From assembly GCA_020026055.1 (NCBI GenBank), contig JAHHRA010000013.1, positions 1 to 53,708 on the forward strand: DNA of 53,708 nt, read 5' to 3'. A model generated the notes under the pieces. It ran no database searches, had not been told where the DNA came from, and saw nothing but the letters and a program-made list of their open reading frames with translations. The position numbers and the translations under genes were made by a program. The first letter of the stretch is position 1; the number at the start of each line of letters is the position of its first letter. Positions 47,448 through 53,708 of this stretch are shown here, in pieces. The DNA is from Actinobacillus sp. Its GTDB lineage: Bacteria; Pseudomonadota; Gammaproteobacteria; Enterobacterales; Pasteurellaceae.

Positions 47448-47775
47448 ATTGTGCTTCTAGTAAATTATCTAAATTTGAGCGAATAAGAGCTAATTCAGAT
47501 AAAATTTTAACGATATCAATTCTATTTTGGATAGTATTTTGTACATTAATGTACTTAGCAATCTGATTGAGATTACCATTTAATCTACCCAACCATGAGA
47601 TTAAATTTTTATCTACTCTACAATACTGTTTACTAGAAGATTTTTCATTTAAGCAAGTTTCACGAATCCAAGTTGCAAGGCGAGGATGAGTTGAATTATG
47701 TAGTAGTTGAATATATTCTTCTTCCGTTACCCTAATAATTATCTGCTTAGTACGTTTATTTTGCTGTTCGAGCAT
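47422..47775 (-). CDS. mobC: MobC relaxosome accessory protein, MbeC type
   Basis: The 117-residue protein has an N-terminal ribbon-helix-helix-like part (KQIIIRVTEEEYIQL) and the MobC signature LISWLGRLNGNLNQIAKYIN. It binds oriT and helps the relaxase open the DNA. GAGGAA precedes ATG 47775. It overlaps mobA by 26 bp, the usual mobC-mobA coupling. The origin of transfer should lie just upstream. Confidence 0.88.
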   Translation of the reverse strand: MLEQQNKRTKQIIIRVTEEEYIQLLHNSTHPRLATWIRETCLNEKSSSKQYCRVDKNLISWLGRLNGNLNQIAKYINVQNTIQNRIDIVKILSELALIRSNLDNLLEAQYADKDLQK

Positions 47776-48002
47776 AGTATTTCCTCATGATTTTAGTCAT
47801 TATAGCCATCATGGTAATGAATTAAAACATGTATAACATATTGATTTTTAAATTGAAATTATTTGAAATAGTTAGGGTTAATTAGGAAATAAAATTTTTT
47901 TGTGAAGAGTTTTGAATAAGAGATGAATATTTCTTATTAGTAACTTATTGTTTTACTTATTGGATGAATAAGGTGAATATTTATTCAGAAAGTAAATTTT
48001 AA
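47776..48002. other. Gap upstream of mobC, probable oriT
   Basis: In MobC/MobA systems of this type oriT lies immediately upstream of mobC. An inverted repeat TCATTA (47797-47802) / TAATGA (47815-47820) is present 22-45 bp upstream of mobC. No nic consensus can be recognised with certainty. The rest is AT-rich. Confidence 0.35.
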
Positions 48003-48036
48003 GATAAAATAAAAAACAAGGTGGGGATCCCCCACC
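48003..48036 (-). terminator. Integrase terminator
   Basis: On the minus strand GGTGGGG pairs with CCCCACC and is followed by TTGTTTTTTATTTT. It lies only five bases after the TAA at 48042-48044 that appears to be the original integrase stop, which supports that reading. Confidence 0.8.
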
Positions 48037-48107
48037 AATAATTATAAATCCTTTCCGTTAATCCAAGTATCGATCATATCAGCCCATTTTTGCATCATAT
48101 CCTTACG

Positions 48108-49241
48108 TTATTTAGCATATTCTGCTTTATTGTAAACAGCTCTAACTCCTTGTTGCTCATGAGCTAAAGATTTTTCAATCCAATCAGTATTAAATCCTTT
48201 TTCATTAAGTAAGGTTGAAGCAGTTCTTCGAAGATCATGAATTGTAAATGGCTCAAACTCAATCCCCTTATTATTCATTATAAATACTGTTTCATTTACA
48301 ACTCTATTTAGGGAAGATAATGCAATAGGTTTTAAACGGCTAGTACGAGATGGAATAATAAATTCTGAATCTTCACAATAGAGTTTAAATGCAGTCAAAA
48401 TTTCTATGGCTTGGGTTGATAAATATACATTATGGGCTCTACGAGCTTTCATTCTTTCACTAGGTATAGTCCAAATATTACGAGTAAAATCAAATTTATC
48501 CCATTTAGCATTAACAAACTCACTTTTTCTTACCATAGTATATAGAATAAAAAGTACTCCTTTTCTTAGGGTAAAGTAACGTTCGGTTTTATTTAATTCT
48601 TTGAAAAACAAATGAATCTCTCTAGGTGTTAGAGTCCTTTCTCTAGGACGAAAAGTTGCAATTGATGAATTAGAAATTTTCTCCGCTGGATTTATAAAAT
48701 TATGACCTTTTCCAATAGCGAATTTGTATACTGCACTAAATAAATCACGAACAAAAATAGCAGTAGATGGAGCTCCTCGTTCTTTTATTATTTGGCAATG
48801 ATTACGTATTTCTTCGGTAGAAATTTCAGTCATCAATTTTTTTGCAAAATAAGGTGCGATTTCTCGTTGATAGGTAGCATTTCGTAAGTCCCTTGTACTT
48901 TCTGCAAAATTGGTTTCTTGGATATAGCGTATAGCAAAATCTTCAAAGCGTTCAGCGTTTTGAATAGCATTTTTTAATTTACGCTTTTCTCCTGCGGGAG
49001 AAATGCCTTTAGCAACTAGTTTTCTTGCTTCGATTAATTTTTCTCGGGCTTGTGCAAGTGTTAATCCATCTACTCCATATTTTCCGATGGATAATGTTTC
49101 TCTACGTCCATGGATACGATAATCATAGCGAAACATTATTGTTCCAGTTGTTGATATTGCAACATATAAACCATCACGATCAGGGACTTTATAAAGCTTT
49201 TCCTTTGCTTTGAGTGATTTTATTTTACTATCAGTAAGCAT
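48108..49241 (-). CDS. P4-type tyrosine integrase, C-terminally truncated
   Basis: The integrase has the N-terminal DUF4102 arm-binding domain (MLTDSKIKSLKAKEK... KVPDRDGLYV) and a catalytic domain with RKSEF, HDLRRTAST and the nucleophile Tyr in AVYNKAEY. ATG 49241 is chosen because GGAG lies nine bases upstream and P4-type integrases start at this point. The frame ends at TAA (48108-48110), but beyond it the same frame continues RKDMMQKWADMIDTWINGKDL to a TAA at 48042, matching the normal family C-terminus (YxxxRREMMQ..WADYL). A CAA-to-TAA change thus removes 22 residues. The catalytic residues remain; activity is doubtful. Confidence 0.9.
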   Translation of the reverse strand: MLTDSKIKSLKAKEKLYKVPDRDGLYVAISTTGTIMFRYDYRIHGRRETLSIGKYGVDGLTLAQAREKLIEARKLVAKGISPAGEKRKLKNAIQNAERFEDFAIRYIQETNFAESTRDLRNATYQREIAPYFAKKLMTEISTEEIRNHCQIIKERGAPSTAIFVRDLFSAVYKFAIGKGHNFINPAEKISNSSIATFRPRERTLTPREIHLFFKELNKTERYFTLRKGVLFILYTMVRKSEFVNAKWDKFDFTRNIWTIPSERMKARRAHNVYLSTQAIEILTAFKLYCEDSEFIIPSRTSRLKPIALSSLNRVVNETVFIMNNKGIEFEPFTIHDLRRTASTLLNEKGFNTDWIEKSLAHEQQGVRAVYNKAEYAK

Positions 49242-49255
49242 AATAGGATTCTCCA

Positions 49256-49331
49256 ATACCGTCATAATCTTGACGGTATCTTTGATCTTTATGTAATGGT
49301 TGTCAAATGATACCGTCTTTAATACCGTCAG
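49256..49331. repeat. Right-end ATACCGTC repeats (putative attR region)
   Basis: ATACCGTCA (49256-49264) faces TGACGGTAT (49271-49279), and a direct pair follows, ATACCGTC (49310-49317) and ATACCGTCAG (49322-49331), spaced 12 bp like the pair at the left end. These are probable integrase-binding sites next to the int start. Confidence 0.65.
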
Positions 49332-49376
49332 AAAATTGAACTAGGAAGAAAAGGGTAGAATAGTTTTGAAATGAAT

Positions 49377-49408
49377 AAAGCCTTGATAATCAAGGCTTTT
49401 GTTTTTTT
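49377..49408. terminator. Hairpin downstream of guaA
   Basis: AAAGCCTTGAT (49377-49387) pairs with ATCAAGGCTTT (49389-49399), followed on the + strand by TTTGTTTTTTT. It lies 35 bp beyond the guaA stop and probably terminates guaA transcription; the T-run suits the other strand better, so it may act both ways. Confidence 0.6.
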
Positions 49409-49442
49409 GAAATGTTCAGAAATTATCTGAAATAGTGAATTT

Positions 49443-50999
49443 TTATTCCCACTCAATGGTTGCAGGCGGTTTACCAGAGATATCGTAGACGACGCGTGAG
49501 ATACCGTCAATTTCGTTGATGAGGCGATTAGAAATCTGGGCGAGGAGAGCGTAAGGGAGTTCAGCCCAATGGGCAGTCATGAAATCGATTGTTTCTACTG
49601 CCCGCAAAGCGATAACCCAATCGTATTTTCGTCCGTCGCCCATTACGCCCACGGATTTGACAGGGAGAAAAACGGCGAAAGCTTGGCTGACTTGATAGTA
49701 ATAACCTGCTTTGTGGAGTTCTTCGATGAAAATCGCATCCGCACGGCGGAGAAGATCGCAGTATTCTTTTTTGATTTCCCCGAGCACGCGTACGCCAAGT
49801 CCTGGACCAGGGAATGGATGGCGGTTGAGCATTTCGGTCGGCAAGCCCAACGCGAGTCCAATGCGACGGACTTCGTCTTTGAACAATTCGCGAAGTGGTT
49901 CGACTAAACCTAATTTCATGTAATCGGGCAAGCCCCCGACATTGTGGTGAGATTTGATAACATGCGCTTTGCCTGTTTTGCTGGCGGCGGATTCGATAAC
50001 ATCGGGATAAATTGTGCCTTGTGCGAGCCATTTCACTTGGCGGTGTTTTTGGGCTTCTTCGTCAAAAACATCGACAAAAACTTTGCCGATCATTTTACGC
50101 TTAGCTTCAGGATCGGTTAAGCCTGCCAGTGCGGCGAGAAAGCGAGATTCTGCGTCGATGCGAGTGATGTTCAAGCCGAAGCGATCGCCAAACATTGTCA
50201 TCACTTGATCGGCTTCATTTAAACGAAGTAGACCGTTGTCTACGAACACGCAATGCAATTTTTTACCGATCGCACGATGGAGCAACAGTGCGGTGACCGA
50301 CGAGTCGACGCCACCCGAGAGACCCAAAATAACTTCGTCATCGCCGATTTGCGCTTTGAGGCGAGCGACGGCGTCGTCGATGATATTCGCGGGCGTCCAT
50401 TCAGTGCGACAGTGGCAGGTGTGGACGACAAAATTGGTCAGTAGTGCCAAACCGCACGCGGTGTGAGTCACTTCAGGGTGAAATTGGACGCCATAAAATT
50501 GCCGTGATTCATCGCTCATCGCCGCGATAGGGCAGGTTGGTGTCGCTGCGATCACTTTGAAGCCAGCTGGCAATTGCGTGACTTTATCGCCATGGCTCAT
50601 CCAAACTTCTAATTTATTGCTTTCTGTCAAATTATGAAATAATGCATCTGTGGCTTGGAGCACAATTTCGGCATGACCAAATTCGCGGTGGTCAGAATTT
50701 TCGGTCAGACCGCCGAGCTGCATCGCCATTGTTTGCATGCCATAACAAATTCCTAACACAGGTACGCCCGCTTCAAAAACAAATGCTGGTGCCATGGGGC
50801 TATTTTCTGCGGTAGTGCTTTCAGGACCGCCCGACAGGATAATGCCTTTTGGATTAAATTCACGGATCTGTTCTGCGGTCACATCCCACGCCCAAAGTTC
50901 TGAATACACCCCAATTTCTCGGATTCGACGGGCAATCAGCTGAGTGTACTGCGACCCAAAATCGAGAATAAGAATTTTATCTTGATGAATATTTTGCAT
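49443..50999 (-). CDS. guaA: GMP synthase (glutamine-hydrolysing)
   Basis: GuaA makes GMP from XMP using ATP and glutamine. The 518-residue protein has the glutamine amidotransferase domain with nucleophile Cys in GICYGMQTMAMQLGG and HPEVTHT, the ATP-pyrophosphatase loop SGGVDSSVTA, and the C-terminal HPFPGPGLGVRVLGE...PATIEWE, identical in layout to E. coli GuaA. The gene looks visibly richer in G+C than its neighbours. Its 3' end is the known type of target for integrative elements, and one lies just beyond it. guaB is upstream on the same strand. Confidence 0.97.
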   Translation of the reverse strand: MQNIHQDKILILDFGSQYTQLIARRIREIGVYSELWAWDVTAEQIREFNPKGIILSGGPESTTAENSPMAPAFVFEAGVPVLGICYGMQTMAMQLGGLTENSDHREFGHAEIVLQATDALFHNLTESNKLEVWMSHGDKVTQLPAGFKVIAATPTCPIAAMSDESRQFYGVQFHPEVTHTACGLALLTNFVVHTCHCRTEWTPANIIDDAVARLKAQIGDDEVILGLSGGVDSSVTALLLHRAIGKKLHCVFVDNGLLRLNEADQVMTMFGDRFGLNITRIDAESRFLAALAGLTDPEAKRKMIGKVFVDVFDEEAQKHRQVKWLAQGTIYPDVIESAASKTGKAHVIKSHHNVGGLPDYMKLGLVEPLRELFKDEVRRIGLALGLPTEMLNRHPFPGPGLGVRVLGEIKKEYCDLLRRADAIFIEELHKAGYYYQVSQAFAVFLPVKSVGVMGDGRKYDWVIALRAVETIDFMTAHWAELPYALLAQISNRLINEIDGISRVVYDISGKPPATIEWE

Positions 51000-51189
51000 A
51001 GTTGATCCTTAATTGCGTTCTTTTATTTTTTATAAAATACAAGTTACAAGTTGCGTTGTTTAGTGAAACCTTTTTGAAAATTAGAAAATTTTCTTGAAAA
51101 TGGAGGCGTGAATTTTCCTTTTCCTCACGTATTACGAATAAGTCTATGGTTAGCAAGAAACAAAACTAATTAAATTACGCCTATAAAAA
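51000..51189. repeat. guaB-guaA gap with palindromic-family copies
   Basis: GAAAATTAGAAAATTTTCT and AAAATGGAGGCGTGA (51076-51111) form one diverged copy, and ATTACGCCTATAAAAATTAG (about 51173-51192) is a half copy at the guaB stop. The 190-bp gap has no gene. Confidence 0.5.
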
Positions 51190-52653
51190 TTAGCGTTGTT
51201 GATAATTTGGTGCTTCTTTGGTGATGGCAACATCGTGGACGTGGCTTTCTTGAATGCCTGCACCGCTGATTTCGACAAACATTGCTTTCGTGCGAAGTTC
51301 GTCGATAGTCGCACAACCTGTCAGTCCCATACAAGATCTTAAGCCGCCCATTTGTTGATGGATGATGTCTTTAAGATGACCTTTGTAAGCAATGCGACCC
51401 TCAATGCCTTCAGGGACAAGTTTGTCGGCGGCATTGTCGCTTTGGAAGTAACGGTCGCTGGAACCTTTTGCCATCGCCCCTAGCGACCCCATTCCACGGT
51501 AGGATTTGTAAGCACGACCTTGGTAGAGTTCAATTTCACCAGGTGCTTCTTCAGTGCCTGCAAACATAGAACCAACCATGACGCAACTAGCACCTGCGGC
51601 GATAGCTTTCGCGATATCGCCCGAGTAGCGAATGCCGCCATCAGCAATCACGGGAATGCCGAGATCTTTCAATGCTTCAGCGGCGTCAGAAATGGCAGTA
51701 ACTTGTGGAACGCCAACTCCTGTGACGATGCGCGTGGTGCAAATTGAACCAGGACCGATCCCTACTTTGACTGCACTGGCACCCGCTTCAGCGAGTGCTA
51801 ACGCACCTGCTGCTGTGGCGATATTACCTGCGATAATGGGGAGGTTTGGATAGCGTTTGCGTGTATCACGAACACGTTGAAGGACACCTTCACTGTGCCC
51901 ATGTGAGCTGTCGATTAACAGCACATCGATACCAGCTTCGACAAGGGCTTGAATGCGTTCTTCATTTCCTTCACCTGCACCAACGGCAGCTCCTACACGC
52001 AGGCGACCAAATTCGTCTTTACAAGCGTTCGGTTTTTGTTCGGCTTTTTGGAAATCTTTGACGGTGATCATCCCTTTGAGCTTGCCGCTATCGTCAACGA
52101 CTAACACTTTTTCGATACGATTGTTGTGCATTAATTTTTGAATTTCTGCCCGTGGTGTATTTTCTTTGACAGTGATTAAGCGAGCTTTTGGCGTCATCAC
52201 ATCTGCTACTTTTTGAGTTAAATCTGTGACAAAACGAGTATCACGACCAGTAATAATGCCAATGAGTTCTTCATTTTTGTCAATGACAGGATAGCCAGCA
52301 AATTTATTTTTCTTTACAATTTCAGCAAGTTCTGCCAGTGTAAGATTTGGTGATACAGTAACAGGTTCTGTGACTACGCCACTTTCGAATTTTTTTACAC
52401 AGCGAACACGGTCAACTTGGCGTTCGATTGACATATTTTTGTGAATAAAACCAATTCCGCCTTCTTGAGCTAAAGCGATGGCTAATTTTGATTCTGTTAC
52501 AGTATCCATCGCAGCAGAAAGCATCGGAATATTCAGTAAAATATCTTTAGTGAGCTTTGTTTGAAGATTAGCGGTGTTTGGAAGAACAGTGGAGTGGGCG
52601 GGGACGAGTAATACATCGTCAAAAGTTAGGGCTTTTTGGGTGATTCGTAACAT
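51190..52653 (-). CDS. guaB: Inosine-5'-monophosphate dehydrogenase
   Basis: GuaB oxidises IMP to XMP, the step before GuaA. The 487-residue protein starts MLRITQKALTFDDVLLVPA at ATG 52653, the standard family start; the frame is open to 52716 but that extension is not conserved. It has two CBS domains (about 95-205), the catalytic Cys loop GSICTTRIV, the flap YRGMGSLGAM, and a C-terminal GLRSCMGLTGC. It lies 190 bp upstream of guaA on the same strand, and birA is divergent. This order matches H. influenzae as I recall it. Confidence 0.97.
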   Translation of the reverse strand: MLRITQKALTFDDVLLVPAHSTVLPNTANLQTKLTKDILLNIPMLSAAMDTVTESKLAIALAQEGGIGFIHKNMSIERQVDRVRCVKKFESGVVTEPVTVSPNLTLAELAEIVKKNKFAGYPVIDKNEELIGIITGRDTRFVTDLTQKVADVMTPKARLITVKENTPRAEIQKLMHNNRIEKVLVVDDSGKLKGMITVKDFQKAEQKPNACKDEFGRLRVGAAVGAGEGNEERIQALVEAGIDVLLIDSSHGHSEGVLQRVRDTRKRYPNLPIIAGNIATAAGALALAEAGASAVKVGIGPGSICTTRIVTGVGVPQVTAISDAAEALKDLGIPVIADGGIRYSGDIAKAIAAGASCVMVGSMFAGTEEAPGEIELYQGRAYKSYRGMGSLGAMAKGSSDRYFQSDNAADKLVPEGIEGRIAYKGHLKDIIHQQMGGLRSCMGLTGCATIDELRTKAMFVEISGAGIQESHVHDVAITKEAPNYQQR

Positions 52654-52769
52654 TGGCAATACTCTCTTTTTAAGTTTATTAAATGAATTGGAACAAGGAA
52701 AATATTGCGACGGCATTATACAGAAATAGTTGTATAATTTAAATTATTTTTTATTTGTTTAGAATCGTT

Positions 52770-53543
52770 ATGCTTAATGCTTCGTTCAGTATCGAAAAAT
52801 TAATTCAAAATCTCTCAAATTTTGCTATTCAGTATTTTCCTGAAATAACGTCTAGCAATGATTATCTTTTAAATAACCACAAACAATTTAAGCATTTGAC
52901 CCTCGTTATTAGTGATTATCAAACAGCAGGACGTGGGCAATGGGAGCGTAAATGGGTAGCGAAACCCAATCAACAAATTTTATTCAGCCTTTTATACCGT
53001 ATTCCTAAGATGACAGATTTATCAGGATTAAGTTTAGTCGTTGGCGTGGCGATTGTGCAAACTTTAAGGAAAAATTTTTCGCATTTGGGGGCGTCAAATA
53101 CTTATCTAAAGTGGGCAAATGATCTTCTATTTCAAGGCAAAAAATTCGCTGGAATTTTGATAGAAATCGTGAGCTTTGATGAGAAATTTTGGTCAGTAGT
53201 GATTGGTGTAGGGATAAATCATCAGCCCGAAGAATTAGATATTGAAACAAGTTCTTTGATAGAAATGTTAGGGAATGATATTCCAAGGGAAGATATTTTA
53301 ATACAGCTTTTGCCTGAGTTAGTTGAAAATTTAATGATTTTTGAAAAACAAGGTTTTGGAGTTTTTCAGGCACAATTTAATCATCTCGATCATTTTTATC
53401 AGCAACCAATTCATATTCAAACGGCGGACAAAAAATATCAGGGTATTGAACAAGGAGTTGATCAATATGGAAACTTATTATTGGAAGTAGAGAATAAATT
53501 GTTAAGTTTTTCTCAAGGTGATGCAAGGATTGTGAAAAGATGA
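52770..53543 (+). CDS. birA: Biotin-protein ligase without DNA-binding domain
   Basis: The 257-residue enzyme joins biotin to the carboxyl carrier protein of acetyl-CoA carboxylase. The biotin/ATP loop TAGRGQWERKW and the catalytic-core LKWANDLLFQGKKFAGILIE are clear, and a short C-terminal beta domain follows. The N-terminal winged helix of E. coli BirA is missing, so it cannot repress a biotin operon. Start is ATG 52770; the in-frame TTG at 52755 is unlikely. It is divergent from guaB. Confidence 0.9.
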   Translation: MLNASFSIEKLIQNLSNFAIQYFPEITSSNDYLLNNHKQFKHLTLVISDYQTAGRGQWERKWVAKPNQQILFSLLYRIPKMTDLSGLSLVVGVAIVQTLRKNFSHLGASNTYLKWANDLLFQGKKFAGILIEIVSFDEKFWSVVIGVGINHQPEELDIETSSLIEMLGNDIPREDILIQLLPELVENLMIFEKQGFGVFQAQFNHLDHFYQQPIHIQTADKKYQGIEQGVDQYGNLLLEVENKLLSFSQGDARIVKR

Positions 53544-53708
53544 AAGTTTATGCCCGTAAAATCAGGAGAATTTTTCAATAAAGCGTATATTTTATGTGCA
53601 ATAGTTCAGTGTTAATAACACTATAATTTAATAAATACTAAAACAAGTTAGATAAGTTTTTAGAAAATTAAAAATAGATGAAAATAATAAAATAACAGAA
53701 AATAATGT
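53544..53708. other. Right-edge gap with a palindromic-family copy
   Basis: GCCCGTAAAATCAGGAGAA then TTTTTCAATAAAGCG (about 53552-53585) is a diverged copy just after birA and may end its transcript. The remainder to the edge is AT-rich with no gene. Confidence 0.4.

Larger units (their letters stand above)
36861..49331. mobile_element. Integrative mobilizable element at the guaA 3' side
   Basis: About 12.5 kb between imperfect 22-bp repeats, ATACCGTC-N4-ATACCGNCAG, at 36861-36882 and 49310-49331 (18 of 22 match). Contents: P4-type integrase at the guaA-proximal end, AlpA regulator, broken P4-type primase/helicase, ColE1-type mobilization genes, a restriction-modification set with C-protein, a DUF262 gene, and small unknown genes. 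No phage structural or conjugative (type IV secretion) genes are present, so transfer would depend on a helper. The palindromic family found elsewhere in the chromosome is absent here. Exact ends are uncertain: an alternative is the 8-bp CACTCAAT shared by 36793-36800 and the last codons of guaA (49450-49457). Confidence 0.8.

Noticed and set aside
49561..50466. Several open frames on both strands within guaA
   Set aside because: guaA is G+C-rich and so has few stops in other frames. None has a recognisable domain or ribosome binding site.
1..53708. Known Pasteurellaceae uptake sequences (AAGTGCGGT or ACAAGCGGT)
   Set aside because: I found no convincing set of exact copies by eye; the closest is AAGTGCGAT in the fdxI terminator.

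Overview
The window is AT-rich and looks like a chromosome segment from a member of the Pasteurellaceae. This rests on recalled gene order. fdhD next to fdxG-fdxH-fdxI-fdhE, dnaB-alr-pgi, and birA/guaB/guaA all match neighbourhoods known from Haemophilus influenzae, and the products (YccS, CopA/CopZ, PCu(A)C protein, a PEtn transferase) fit. I cannot name the species.

Region 1 (1-12084) is a complete type I-F CRISPR-Cas locus. An array of 41 identical 28-nt repeats runs off the left edge and is transcribed leftward from a leader at about 2435-2571. Rightward from the leader run cas1, a WYL-domain regulator gene that overlaps the cas1 end by 11 bp, cas2-3, and csy1-csy2-csy3-csy4. The regulator inside the cas gene set is the unusual part.

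Region 2 (12085-36790) is ordinary chromosome: an AlkD-type DNA repair protein, tRNA-Val(GAC) with a clear promoter, a copper set (PCu(A)C protein, CopZ, CopA), YccS, a pertactin-like autotransporter with an 18-copy Pro/Asn linker, the respiratory formate dehydrogenase cluster (catalytic Cys at the position where the E. coli enzyme has selenocysteine), dnaB-alr-pgi-phosphohexomutase, and a phosphoethanolamine transferase. The intergenic gaps carry many copies of one AT-rich palindromic element ending in ACGCC/GGCGT. None were seen in the CRISPR-cas genes or in the mobile element, and one near-consensus copy lies inside pgi.

Region 3 (about 36861-49331) is an integrative mobilizable element next to the 3' end of guaA, bounded by imperfect ATACCGTC repeats. 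It carries a P4-type integrase, an AlpA regulator, a P4-type primase/helicase, a ColE1-type mobilization module (mobC, mobA, and mobB and mobD nested in another frame of mobA), a cytosine methyltransferase with a probable restriction enzyme and a C-protein regulator with its C-box operator, and a DUF262 protein that is probably a second defence gene. The element is decaying: the primase has an in-frame TGA plus a frameshift, and the integrase ends at a TAA 22 codons before its apparent original stop.

Region 4 (49332-53708) is chromosome again: guaA, guaB and a birA that lacks the DNA-binding domain.
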